From positions 1 through 40,988 of the forward strand of contig VGYV01000003.1 of the NCBI GenBank assembly GCA_016872855.1: a stretch of DNA of 40,988 nucleotides. Reading direction: 5' to 3'. This stretch comes from Planctomycetota bacterium (GTDB lineage Bacteria > Planctomycetota > PUPC01 > DSUN01). Positions 1 to 9,730 of the stretch are shown here, one piece after another (position 1 is the first letter of the stretch; every line of letters starts with the position of its first letter). The notes under the pieces are model-generated. The model had not been told where the DNA came from, ran no database searches, and was given only the letters and a program-made list of their open reading frames with translations. The translations under genes and the position numbers were made by a program.

Positions 1-1014
1 ACGCCCACCGTCACGCTTCTGGTGCCTGCGTACAATGAAGAACGCGCTCTGGCCGCGAAGCTGGATAGCTGCGTGGCACTCGACTACCCGAAGGACAAGC
101 TCCAGGTGGTCGTCCTGAGCGACGGCTCGACCGATGGCACGGCCGCCATCGCCGCGCGCTATGCGCAGCACGGCGTCGGCCTGATGGCATTCGCCGAAAA
201 CCGCGGGAAGCTGGCCGTGCTGCGCGACGGGTTGGCCGCAGCGAAGGGCGAGATCGTGGCCTTCTCCGACGCCGCGAGCCGGCTGCGGCCCGACAGCCTG
301 CGTCGCCTCGTCCGCCCCTTCGCCGACCCCGCGGTCGGCTGTGTGAGCGGCGTCTACCAGGTGCTCCGCCCCGAAGCGGCCCAGCTCGGGGGCGAGGAGG
401 GCTTCTACTGGCGGTACGAGACCTTCATCAAGCTGTGCGAGAGCGAACTCGGCAGCACCCTGGGCGCACACGGCTCGCTCTACGCCATCCGCCGCGCGCT
501 GTGCCCCGACCTCAGCCGCATCCGCGTGAACGACGACTACGAGATTCCCGTCCACATCGTCGCCGGCGGCCATCGGGCGGTCTACGCGCCCGACGCCGTG
601 GCGTGCGAGGAGGCGGCCGAGATGGGCGGCTTCGCACGCCGCGTGCGCATCGCCGTGGGCAACTGGCGCCAGCTTCGCCTCCTCGGCCTCCTCCTGTGGC
701 CCCCGAGGCCCTGGCTCCTCTTCACCTTCGCCGCCCACAAGCTCCTGCGGCTCCTCGGCCCGTTCTGCCTTGTGTCCGCGTGGGCCGTCAACCTCTTCCT
801 CCCCGGGCCGCTCTACTGCGCCACCCTGGCCGCCCAAGGCACCTTCTACGCCCTTGCCGTTGTGGGCGCCCTGTCGGCTTCCACTCCGCACTCCCTCCGC
901 CTCTTGAAGCTGCCGTTCTACTTCTGTATGATCAACGCAGCTTACGTGGTGGGCCTGGCTCGCCTCGTCACAGGACGAGCCCGAGTCCGCTGGAACGCCC
1001 CGCGAGGGGCGTGA
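1..1014 (+). CDS. Family 2 glycosyltransferase, 5' end outside the window
   Basis: The reading frame is open from base 1 and begins mid-protein with TPTVTLLVPAYNEE, so the true start lies upstream. Visible GT2 features are the nucleotide-sugar binding start PAYNEE, VVLSDGSTDGT about 30 residues later, and EIVAFSDAASRL in the place of the metal-binding DxD. Further on are DDYEIP and RRVRIAVGNWRQL, the usual acceptor and QxxRW-like region of processive membrane GT2 enzymes. The last ~110 residues hold about three hydrophobic segments, so it should be membrane-bound with a cytosolic active site. It most likely adds a sugar to a lipid-linked or growing surface glycan; donor and acceptor cannot be read. 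A methyltransferase starts 12 bases after its stop, so the two are probably co-transcribed. Confidence 0.85.
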   Translation, partial: TPTVTLLVPAYNEERALAAKLDSCVALDYPKDKLQVVVLSDGSTDGTAAIAARYAQHGVGLMAFAENRGKLAVLRDGLAAAKGEIVAFSDAASRLRPDSLRRLVRPFADPAVGCVSGVYQVLRPEAAQLGGEEGFYWRYETFIKLCESELGSTLGAHGSLYAIRRALCPDLSRIRVNDDYEIPVHIVAGGHRAVYAPDAVACEEAAEMGGFARRVRIAVGNWRQLRLLGLLLWPPRPWLLFTFAAHKLLRLLGPFCLVSAWAVNLFLPGPLYCATLAAQGTFYALAVVGALSASTPHSLRLLKLPFYFCMINAAYVVGLARLVTGRARVRWNAPRGA

Positions 1015-1026
1015 AAGGATGCAGTA

Positions 1027-1688
1027 TTGGGCTCCGTGGGTGAGAGGGTTCGGTCGCACTTCCACGCGACCGCGGCCGAGTTCGACGCGATCTACACGGG
1101 CGACAAGGCCCGCCTCGGTCGCTGGCTCGATCGGCGGCTGCGGTGGGACATGTACGAGCGCTTCCGCCGCACGGTGGCCGAATGCTCGGAACCGGGCCTG
1201 CGCATCCTCGATGTGGGCTGCGGCTCGGGCCGCTTCAGCGTGGCCGTGGCGAAGGCGGGAGCCGCCGAGGTGGTCGGCCTCGACTTCGCGGAGAGCATGC
1301 TCGACATCGCCCGCCGCCTGGCCGAACGGGAGGGCGTGGCGGACCGCTGCCGCTTCCTGAACGCCGATTTCATGGAACACAAGTTCGACCAGCCCTTCGA
1401 CATCACCCTCGCCATCGGCCTCTTCGACTACGTGGCCGACTGCCTGCCGTTCCTCCGCAAGATGCGGAGGCTGAGCCGAACGAAGGTCGTCGCCGTCTTC
1501 CCGCGCAAGTGGACGTGGCGCGCCCCCGTCCGCAGGCTGCGGCTCGCACTCCGCGGCTGCCCCGTCTACTTCTTCACCAAGCCCCAGGTCGAGCGATTGA
1601 TGACGCAGGCCGGCTTCGCGCGCTTCACCATTGACCGCCTGGGCAAGCTCTACTTCGTCGTCGGCCATTGTGGCGGAGGGGCAGCCTG

Positions 1689-1689
<1 letters not shown>
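1027..1689 (+). CDS. Class I SAM-dependent methyltransferase
   Basis: A 220-residue protein with a Rossmann methyltransferase core: motif I ILDVGCGSGRF at about residues 60-70 binds SAM, VVGLDFAESML at about 82-92 carries the acidic ribose-binding position, and FLNADFMEH follows. The suggested start is TTG at 1027, preceded by AAAGGA at a good distance; a GTG at 1036 is an alternative. It lies directly behind a GT2 and overlaps the next gene by one base (TGATG), which indicates translational coupling. In this setting it probably methylates a sugar or lipid intermediate of the surface glycan. The substrate is not visible in the sequence. Confidence 0.8.
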
Positions 1690-3211
<1,522 letters not shown>

Positions 3212-3236
<25 letters not shown>

Positions 3237-4285
3237 GGAATGCTCATCAGGGCCATCGAGACCGCAAAGCTGGCCGCGACCAAGGTGACGGAACCCAGGG
3301 GAATGCCCACCCACGCGTTCGGCCACAGACCCGTCAGCCCCGCCTCCCGCTGCGCGTGCAGTAGCGCCGGATGCATCAGGTAGACCCCCAGCGTCGCCGG
3401 CGCGAGCCCCCTCCCCACCGCCTCCCCCCACCACCCCGTCAGCCGCCACCGCGTGAACACCGTGCCCAGGACCACGAACACCGCCAAGTGCAGCGTCACC
3501 CCCGCCACGTCGCACAGCGCGTTTCCCCCGAGCCGCGAAGCCATCCCCGACCCCGCCACCGCGAGGCACTGCCCGCCCACTACGGCCAACAGCGACCCCG
3601 CCACGGCCGCCCACCCGAGCCGCAGCCCCCGCCCCGTCAGAAGCGTGTCCCGCAGGCAGTAGCCGGCGAAATAGAAGCCAATGTAAGGCACGAAGCGCGT
3701 CGCCGCGTTCTCCTCGGAAGCCGACCCCACCACGATGGCGGTGAACTTGTAGGCGCACCCCAGCCCCAGAGCCAGCCCCGCGAACAGCATCAGCTCCCCC
3801 CGCCCCGCCGTCCGCGTGATCGCCCGAAACGCCGGGGTGAACAGGTACAGCCCCACGATGATGAACGCGAAGTGCAGGTGGTAGAACGGCCTGCCCGAAA
3901 GCAGCAACTTCACGGCGTAGGAGGGGACGAACGGCTCGCCCTGCACCACCACGCGATGGGCCAGGTAGAACAGGCACCAGAAGGCGAACGGGATGCCGAT
4001 CCGCCGCAGCCGCTTGCCGTAGAACGCCCCCAGCGGCTCGTCCCGGGCCGGGTCCAGCAGCAGCGCCCCGCTGAGCATCACGAACACCGGCACGCACCAG
4101 ATCGTAGCCGAGTACGCCACGTTGGAGACCAGCCAGTCCACCAGGCCGATCTTCCCGTAGCGCTGGTTCCCCGACGACGCCACGTGGAACACGCACACCC
4201 CCGCGGCCGCCGCCACCCGCAACAGGTCGCCGTACGGCAGCAGCCGCGGCCCGACCTTGCCCGATGGAGAGGTGGGAGCAGCCAC
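3212..4285 (-). CDS. Acyltransferase family 3 membrane protein (OafA/WecH-like)
   Basis: A 357-residue multispanning protein with about ten hydrophobic helices. Family signs are the N-terminal block LLRVAAAAGVCVFHVAS, with the His typical of acyltransferase-3 enzymes, then VPVFVMLSGALLL and a basic FYGKRLRRIGIPFAFW segment. Such proteins transfer acetyl or other acyl groups onto sugars of O-antigens, lipopolysaccharide or exopolysaccharide at the inner membrane. The suggested start is GTG 4285, with a sigma-70-like promoter 40-70 bases upstream. It converges on the deacetylase gene and overlaps its 3' end by 25 bases. Orientation and its own promoter suggest it is transcribed alone. Confidence 0.85.
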
Positions 4286-4324
4286 GCGGAGAGCACTCCA
4301 GAACGCGGTAGGAGCGACGCGGAA

Positions 4325-4353
4325 AGGCTACCATCGCGGCCCCCGCGTGTCAA
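4325..4353 (-). promoter_or_regulatory. Sigma-70-like promoter for the acyltransferase
   Basis: On the minus strand TTGACA (4348-4353) is separated by exactly 17 bases from TAGCCT (4325-4330). The predicted transcription start is about 30 bases before the GTG at 4285. The same layout, including GATGGTAG around the -10 and CGTTTGACACG around the -35, recurs before the ACP gene at 13637-13665. Confidence 0.65.
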
Positions 4354-4442
4354 ACGGTGGGTGCGTGTGCTCTCGTTCCGGGGGCCGGCCCCGCCTCGGG
4401 GGTCCGCCAGGACCTCCGCCGCTCGCGTAGTGTGTTGACGGA

Positions 4443-4660
4443 GCGTGCGGTCCTGGGCCTCAGGGCGCGGGGATGAGCAACATTGCGAAGTTGTTCAACT
4501 CTGCAATGTTCTCCCAGACCGGCTGGGCAGCAGAGCCGCTCCTGGAGCGTGCCGAGGGAGCGGGCGGTCCTGGGGCTCGGGGCGCAGGGAGGAGAAACAT
4601 TGCAGAGTTGTTCAACTCTGCAATGTTCTCCCAGACCACCTGGGCACCGGCCCGCGCGGC
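4443..4660. repeat. Two tandem copies of a ~115-base hairpin unit
   Basis: The unit runs GCGGTCCTGGG, a GC-rich stretch, a hairpin, then CTCCCAGACC. The second hairpin (4596-4627) has perfect 15-base arms, AACATTGCAGAGTTG and its complement, around TT. The first (4479-4510) has the same arms with two or three changes. The AT-rich stem stands out from the GC-rich surroundings. Positions 4286-4885 hold no gene: the acyltransferase promoter, this pair, a + strand promoter and a GTGGCAC repeat account for most of it. Confidence 0.85.
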
Positions 4661-4719
4661 GGCTCTGCGCGCGGTAGGCGACCCACCCGCCAGATCAGAT
4701 TGCATGCACCCCGAACGGC

Positions 4720-4748
4720 TTGCGGCGGAGCGGGCCATGGCCTATACT
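4720..4748 (+). promoter_or_regulatory. Sigma-70-like promoter for the FemAB-like gene
   Basis: TTGCGG (4720-4725), 17 bases, TATACT (4743-4748). The identical hexamers with identical spacing occur before the GT4 gene at 13924-13952. Transcription should begin near 4755, leaving a ~130-base leader that contains the hairpin at 4780-4854. Confidence 0.7.
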
Positions 4749-4779
4749 TTGGGCAACACCTCGACCCGAGGAAGCGCTT

Positions 4780-4854
4780 GTGGCACAGGCGCCCTCGGCT
4801 GTGCAGGCACCGGCGCAACCCACAGGAGGGCACAGCCGAGGACGGCTGTGCCAC
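4780..4854. repeat. GTGGCAC-family inverted repeat in the leader of the FemAB-like gene
   Basis: The 25-base arms at 4780-4804 and 4830-4854 are complementary at about 22 positions and carry GTGGCACAG / CTGTGCCAC ends. In the transcript this would form a long stem between promoter and start codon. Confidence 0.85.
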
Positions 4855-4885
4855 ACGGCTTGCTCCGACAGGCAGGACCTCTCTA

Positions 4886-5902
4886 ATGGCCGATGCAGAC
4901 CCAAGGCCGGCTTCCCAAGAGAAGGCCGTGCTCCGCCCGGGCGAGCCGATGGGGGAGTGGGATGCCTTCGTTGATTCCTCGCCCCAGGGCTGCATCTTCT
5001 GCCGCTCCTGGTGGCTCGAGGCGGTGGCGTCCGGGCAGTTCGAGATTCTCGTGCTCCGCCGCGGTGGGAAGATCGCCGCGGGCATCCCACTGGTCCACCG
5101 CCGCAAGTTCGGCCTCCGCGCACTCGGCATGCCGCCGCTCACGCAGAGCCTCGGCCCGCTCCTCGGCCCCCCGACAAGCGAGAACTACGAGAAGCAGCTC
5201 TCGAACGAGATGGAGCTTCTCACCGACCTTGCCGCGGCCATTCCGCGCGTGGCCCACTTGAGCGCCTACTGCCACTACAGCCTGACGAACTGGCTGCCCT
5301 TCTACTGGGCCGGCTACCAGCAGACCACCCGCTACACCTACGTGATCGAGGACATCAGCGACCCCGAGGCTGTCTTCGCCAACTTCGCCCACGCCAAGCG
5401 CAAGAACATCAAGAAGGCCGAGAAGCTGGTCGCCGTGCGCCAGGACATGCCGCCCCGCGAGTTCTACGGCCACCACGCCATGACCCTGCGGAAGCAGGGC
5501 GACGCCATCAACTACAGCTTCGACCTCTTCGAGCGCATCCACCGCGCTACCGCCGAGCGCAACGCCGGCAAAACCTGGTTCGCCGTGGACCCCGAGGGGC
5601 GCATCCACTCGGCCATCTTCGTCATCTACGACGCGCGCTCGGCCTACTACCTCCTGAGCACGATAGACCCCGAGCACCGCGGCAGCGACTCGGCGACGCT
5701 TCTGGTGCGCGACGCCATTGCCTACGTCTCGCGCTTCACGAAGCGGTTCGACTTCGAGGGATCGATGATTCGGGGCGTCGAGGGCTCCTTCCGCAAGTTC
5801 GGCGCGGTCCAGAAGCCTTACTTCCACCTATCGAAGAGCCGCCTGCTCCTCCGCGCCGCGCTTGCCCTGCGCGACTCCCTCCGCCGGCGCCGCGAGGGGT
5901 AG
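4886..5902 (+). CDS. FemAB/GNAT-like N-acyltransferase
   Basis: A 338-residue soluble protein. The start is ATG 4886, with AGGACCT 7-8 bases upstream; the longer open frame back to 4445 is promoter and repeat DNA. The pattern is that of the FemAB-related GNAT enzymes found in exopolysaccharide clusters: an N-terminal half with FVDSSPQGCIFCRSWWLEA, a basic KRKNIKKAEKL segment at about 172-182, and a C-terminal acetyltransferase-like core with KTWFAVDPEGRIHSAIFVIYD, YYLLSTIDPEHRGSDSATLL and DFEGSMIRGVEGSFRKFGA. These use acyl-CoA, acyl-ACP or aminoacyl-tRNA donors. The role here is probably acylation of an amino sugar or of a lipid-linked intermediate. It has its own promoter, and an inverted repeat starts right at its stop codon. 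Confidence 0.75.
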   Translation: MADADPRPASQEKAVLRPGEPMGEWDAFVDSSPQGCIFCRSWWLEAVASGQFEILVLRRGGKIAAGIPLVHRRKFGLRALGMPPLTQSLGPLLGPPTSENYEKQLSNEMELLTDLAAAIPRVAHLSAYCHYSLTNWLPFYWAGYQQTTRYTYVIEDISDPEAVFANFAHAKRKNIKKAEKLVAVRQDMPPREFYGHHAMTLRKQGDAINYSFDLFERIHRATAERNAGKTWFAVDPEGRIHSAIFVIYDARSAYYLLSTIDPEHRGSDSATLLVRDAIAYVSRFTKRFDFEGSMIRGVEGSFRKFGAVQKPYFHLSKSRLLLRAALALRDSLRRRREG

Positions 5903-5966
5903 GACCGCCTGAAGGCGGGACTCCAAACAGCGGGGCATTCGTTCGGAGTCCCGCCTTCAGGCGGTC
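5903..5966. repeat. Perfect 22-base inverted repeat (CCGCCTGAAGGCGGGACTCC family)
   Basis: Arms 5903-5924 and 5945-5966 are perfect complements, and each arm contains its own small CCGCCTGAAGGCGG palindrome. It begins one base after the stop codon of the FemAB-like gene. Other members lie at 35241-35304 and, more diverged, at 12815-12875 and 27067-27128. Confidence 0.9.
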
Positions 5967-6239
5967 TTAGTACACCTCCACACGGAAAACTGTACACAAA
6001 GTCTCTCACGGCTCCCGCCCCCACTGGGCTTGCCCCAGTGGAGCGAAGGTTTGACCACTAGCTCCCGGGCGCCCTCACCCCCTTCTCCCCCTCTCCCTCC
6101 CCCGCCAGGCGCGGGGGGAGGGAGAGAGCGTGTGGCCGCGTGCGTAGTGGCCAGACCTTCGCCCCACCGACGCGAGGTCGGTGGGGGCGGCGCTGTTCCT
6201 CGTTGTTCATGTGCGCCTTTCACTGTGGACGTGTACTTA
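5967..6239. repeat. ~270-base composite element with inverted ends, MITE-like
   Basis: The left end TTAGTACACCTCCACA and the right end TAAGTACACGTCCACA (minus strand) match in inverted orientation. Further in, both arms carry CCGCCCCCAC, a short hairpin, GCGAAGGT and a CCACTA block, and the centre is a CTCCCTC / GAGGGAG palindrome. The right end overlaps the last codons and stop of the gene ending at 6220. Together with the repeat at 5903 this accounts for the whole gap 5903-6219. Confidence 0.75.
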
Positions 6240-8181
6240 GCCCTGCCGGCTTCCTGCGGTAGAGGCGCATCAGGCCGCGGGGGCGGGAGGTGAAGACCAG
6301 GTCGTAGGCCGCGTCGAGCTGGCGGCGGACCGAGGCCGCGGCCGCCGCGTCGTGCTCGCCGCGCGGCGCTCCCCACACCAGCACGTAGTCCACCCGTCCG
6401 CCCATCCGCTCGGGATACGTCAGGAAGTCCACGTTCGGCCCCTCGGTGCCGAACTCCCCCTTTCGCCCAATGTGGACGAATGGCTGGAACTTGGGCCGGA
6501 AGAGCACGGGGAAGTAGCCCACGCAGGCCTCGTAGTTCATGAAATCCACCAGTCCCTTCCGCGACGCAATGTAGGCCGCCGGGTGCGCGAACGTGCATAT
6601 CTTCTGCGTCTGAAGCCGCCCGTCCGGCGTGATGCCCCTGTGGGCATACGAGATGGGCAGCACAGTGGAGTTCGCCTCGATCAGCGGCTCGACCGAGAGG
6701 TATTCCTCCAGATCGCGGTTCAGCTCGGCGTACTTCACCGTGAGGATGCCCAGGAGCGCCAGCGTGATGCCCGTGGCCCCAACCTTGGCGGCCCGCCGCA
6801 CCCATCGCGCGTGCTCGTGCGCCCCGAGCCAAAGGATGGCCAGGAAGAAGGGATACAGGGTCAGCCTCGGCGGGATGAAGGAGCCGCCCGAAAACGCCTT
6901 CGGCGCCACCAGGTACACCACCACGGCCAGCAGCGCTGCCACGGCGAAGCCATCGGAGCGCCGCTGCCGCGTCGCAAGCGTGACCGCCGCCAGGCCCGCG
7001 AACAGGCAGGTGACGAGCACCGACAGCCCGGCCTCGGCCATCGTGAACGAGAACAGCGGCCTCACGGCCAGGAGCACCAGCTCGCGCAGCGACGGCGCGC
7101 GCAGCGTCGCCCCGCCCTGCCGCGACGTGAACGACACGAGGAGCACCGCCGCCGGCAGCAGCGCCAGCGCGAAGGGCCAGGCCTGAGACCACGTGATGCG
7201 TGACGCGTGACGCGTGACAAGAAGAAACCGCCGCCAATTGGGGCGGCCGGGGCCGGCCTCGCCCAGCGCGGCAGCGAGGGCGGACCAGACCATGCTCACG
7301 CCAACCGCCAGGCACGCCATGACGAGCGACACTGGGTGGTAGAAGCACAGGAGCACGCACAGCGCGCTCAGCCCCGCCCAGCGCCCCACAGTCAGCCGCT
7401 CCCGATGCCTCAGCCAGTAGCCCACGACGAAGAAGAAGAGCGCCAGGCTGTAGCAGAAGCTGAAAAAGCCCATGTGCAGCGTGTAGTTGTAGATGAATGG
7501 GAAGCCCAGGAGCGCGAGCCAGCCTGCGTCGCCGGCCTCTGCGTGAGGCGGGCCAGGCCCCCGAACGCGGTCATTCCGAGCGGAGCCTTGCGTAGTCGAG
7601 GAATCTCTCTTTTCCCCAGCCCCAGGAGAGATGCCTCGACTTCGCTCGGCATGACCAACCTCATCATCGTCCGCCGCCCCGTCCGGGACAGGCGGGGGTT
7701 GTGGGCGGGGCGTCTCTGCCCCGCGCGGGGCAGGCTGCGGTTGTGGGCGGGGCGTCTCTGCCCCGCGCGGGGCACGGAGGCCCCGCCCACATTCACCACG
7801 ATCCATGGCGGGCAATCGGGGCCGGACCGAGCGAAGGGCGTAGCGGATGGCCAGCGGCAGGAGAAGCACGTAACCGCTCAGGAGAATCTTCTCTGCCACC
7901 CGCTCGGGCGCGACCCACATCAGCCCCACCAGCACCAGGTGGCCCAGCCAGGTGAGTTCCAGCCGGGGGTTCAGCTCGTAGTACTCGCGGAAAGCCGCCC
8001 GGTCGGGGCGATGATACTCCATGATGATGCGGCAGTTCTCGACGTGGACCGGCCCGTCCTGGGATGGGAAGTAGCGAAAGGCCCAGATGGGCACCAGGCA
8101 GGCCAGGGCCAGGGCGAGGAACCACAGGTTATCGCGGTCCCGAAGCCATTGGCGAACGGAGCCTATCGTTTGTACCACCAC
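6220..8181 (-). CDS. Large multispanning membrane protein, GT39/PMT-like glycosyltransferase
   Basis: About 653 residues, starting at GTG 8181, which has GGAGG upstream; the open frame back to 8331 is repeat DNA. Many hydrophobic helices alternate with short loops. Near the N terminus, after the first helix, is RYFPSQDGPVHVENCRIIMEY, the acidic first external loop expected for polyprenyl-phosphate-sugar transferases of the GT-C type. The C-terminal ~150 residues are a soluble domain. It probably moves a sugar from a lipid-linked donor in the periplasm, though no family is certain. Residues ~127-213 are a hydrophilic in-frame insert made of at least two repeat families (7540-7792), and the final residues and stop come from another repeat. 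It is the last gene of the minus-strand operon. Confidence 0.65.
   Translation of the reverse strand: MVVQTIGSVRQWLRDRDNLWFLALALACLVPIWAFRYFPSQDGPVHVENCRIIMEYHRPDRAAFREYYELNPRLELTWLGHLVLVGLMWVAPERVAEKILLSGYVLLLPLAIRYALRSVRPRLPAMDRGECGRGLRAPRGAETPRPQPQPAPRGAETPRPQPPPVPDGAADDDEVGHAERSRGISPGAGEKRDSSTTQGSARNDRVRGPGPPHAEAGDAGWLALLGFPFIYNYTLHMGFFSFCYSLALFFFVVGYWLRHRERLTVGRWAGLSALCVLLCFYHPVSLVMACLAVGVSMVWSALAAALGEAGPGRPNWRRFLLVTRHASRITWSQAWPFALALLPAAVLLVSFTSRQGGATLRAPSLRELVLLAVRPLFSFTMAEAGLSVLVTCLFAGLAAVTLATRQRRSDGFAVAALLAVVVYLVAPKAFSGGSFIPPRLTLYPFFLAILWLGAHEHARWVRRAAKVGATGITLALLGILTVKYAELNRDLEEYLSVEPLIEANSTVLPISYAHRGITPDGRLQTQKICTFAHPAAYIASRKGLVDFMNYEACVGYFPVLFRPKFQPFVHIGRKGEFGTEGPNVDFLTYPERMGGRVDYVLVWGAPRGEHDAAAAASVRRQLDAAYDLVFTSRPRGLMRLYRRKPAGLSTRPQ
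7540..7792. repeat. Repeat block of ~250 bases inside the membrane protein gene
   Basis: 7569-7655 is an inverted repeat with GGTCATTCCGAGCGGAGCC at one end and its near complement at the other. 7701-7731 and 7743-7773 are direct copies of a GTGGGCGGGGC... hairpin, closed at 7790 by GCCCCGCCCAC. It is translated without a stop as RGAETPRPQP repeats and HAERSRG. Related GTGGGCGGGGC copies lie at 12454 and 32581. Confidence 0.9.
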
Positions 8182-8271
8182 CCTATGCCACCTCCAAGCC
8201 CTCGGCTCCCGCCTGCGGCGCCTGATTCTGACCCACCCCACGCCGTCCTGTAGCCCGCGAACGCGGGCGAG

Positions 8272-8438
8272 CCAGTCGTAGCCCAGGGCGACCGAAGGGA
8301 GCCCTGGGAGCAGACCCCACCACAGCCCCAAGCCCCCGAAGGGGGCGCTTCACGGCGTCTGAATCGCCCCTTTCAGGGGCTCTCCCGTTGGGGGGCCTCT
8401 TCCCAGGGCTCCCTTCGGTCGCCCTGGGCTACGACTGG
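8272..8438. repeat. Long inverted repeat with perfect 38-base arms
   Basis: Arms 8272-8309 and 8401-8438 are exact complements (CCAGTCGTAGCCCAGGGCGA onward). They enclose ~90 bases that contain smaller CCCCCGAAGGGGG and CCCCTTTCAGGGG hairpins. This fills most of the gap between the GT87 gene and the next membrane gene. Confidence 0.95.
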
Positions 8439-8455
8439 GTCACCCCCTTCGGGGG

Positions 8456-9709
8456 CTACCCGGGAGAGCCGTCCACGTGAACTGGCTGCGCCGCGGCGGC
8501 CGGCGCCTTGTCGGCCAGGGCCAGGTAGAGGGCCGCGCCCCAGATGCAGAGCACGGCCGGCAAGTGGAACCGCCAGGTGTACTCGGGGGCCATCACGATG
8601 GCCCCGACAAGGATGATTGCGGCGAGGGGCAACGGCAGGCCCCGTCCCTCGTCGGCCAGCCGCCCGAGGAGGAGCGTGGCCACGGGCAGCACGAAGACCA
8701 GATGATGGTCCCACGAGAATGGCGCGATCAGCACCATCGCCGGGAGACCCACGCACATGGCGTCGTCGAGCGCCGAGGCGGCGTCGCGCCGCCAGGCCCT
8801 GTGGACGGCCCAGGCGCTGGCGGCTAGGACGGCGAGCGCGGCGGCGTAGGTCAGGAGCTTCGCCAGCGCGGGATTCACCGTGATGGGGTTGCTCCATTGG
8901 GTCTGGGTGAAGAGCCGCGAGAGGAAGCCGTTGATGCTCTGGTTGCCTATCGCGGCGGGGTGGAAGAGCCCCGGAGGCGTCTCGCCGTAGCCTCCCCTCG
9001 GCAGCACCTCGCGGAACCACTCGGCCCAGGCCTCCCACGGCACAACGACGAGTGCGGCCACGCTGAGCGCGGCCAGCAGCAGAACCGTCTGGACCACCGG
9101 CTTGACCCGCCTCGCCAGGAGAAGGAAAGCCAGGATCAGCGCGGGATAGGTCTTAGCCATCACGGCCAGCGCGAGACAGAGAGCCGCTGCGAACGACCGC
9201 TCGGCCCTCAGACACGCCCAGGCCAGGCACAGCGCGCATGCCGCAACCAGGTTCAACTGCCCATAGGCGAACACCACCGTAAGAGGGTGGAACGTGACGA
9301 AGTACGCCACCACCACGGCGATGGCAACGGGTGATAGCGCCCGCCGCGGGTCGGGCACGCGGAATACGAGGAGCCACAGGAGTAATGCGGCCAAGGCGTG
9401 GTTGAGCACGAGCACGAGCAGGCGGGCGTGTTCGTAGGACACCAGGCTGAGCGGAGCAACCAGGAGGAGCGTGGGCGGAGGATACAGATAAGGGTAGACG
9501 GGCTGCGCGGGGAACAGCTTCTTGAGGAGTTCGGGATCGTAGGGCGACTTGTGGAGCGAGAAGGCGGCCCGGGCGGCGGAGTGGAACGACGGCAGGTCGC
9601 GGTTCCGCACGTGGCGGTAGCCGTACCCGTAGGTGATCAGGAACGGGGCGTAGAGGATGACGAGGAGGACCAACAGCCCGGCTCGCGGCTTGTGAACCCC
9701 TGGCGTCAT
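8456..9709 (-). CDS. GT87-like (DUF2029) integral membrane mannosyltransferase
   Basis: 417 residues with about ten transmembrane helices. Family signs: an acidic/His first loop (RDLPSFHSAARAAFS), YPYLYPPPTLLLVAPLSL after it, FHPLTVVFAYGQLNLV, QSINGFLSRLF in the large loop, and SWDHHLVFVLP near the C terminus. GT87 enzymes are GT-C transferases that use polyprenyl-phosphate sugars, classically mannose in actinobacterial phosphatidylinositol mannosides; the donor here is unknown. The start is ATG 9709, 21 bases after the LbH acyltransferase stop. Its last residues PAAAAQPVHVDGSPG run close to the long inverted repeat at 8272-8438. Confidence 0.8.
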   Translation of the reverse strand: MTPGVHKPRAGLLVLLVILYAPFLITYGYGYRHVRNRDLPSFHSAARAAFSLHKSPYDPELLKKLFPAQPVYPYLYPPPTLLLVAPLSLVSYEHARLLVLVLNHALAALLLWLLVFRVPDPRRALSPVAIAVVVAYFVTFHPLTVVFAYGQLNLVAACALCLAWACLRAERSFAAALCLALAVMAKTYPALILAFLLLARRVKPVVQTVLLLAALSVAALVVVPWEAWAEWFREVLPRGGYGETPPGLFHPAAIGNQSINGFLSRLFTQTQWSNPITVNPALAKLLTYAAALAVLAASAWAVHRAWRRDAASALDDAMCVGLPAMVLIAPFSWDHHLVFVLPVATLLLGRLADEGRGLPLPLAAIILVGAIVMAPEYTWRFHLPAVLCIWGAALYLALADKAPAAAAQPVHVDGSPG

Positions 9710-9730
9710 GGCAGCCCGTCCCCTTCCTCG

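Noticed and set aside
3371-4438. Plus-strand frame opposite the acyltransferase
   Set aside because: The translation is Arg/Pro/His-rich low complexity; the minus strand gives a multispanning acyltransferase with its promoter.
4596-4627. Rho-independent terminator
   Set aside because: The stem is strong but not followed by a T-run on either strand, and a second copy lies in tandem.
4445-4885. N-terminal extension of the FemAB-like gene back to 4445
   Set aside because: The stretch contains tandem hairpins, a consensus promoter and an inverted repeat, and a good ribosome site precedes ATG 4886.
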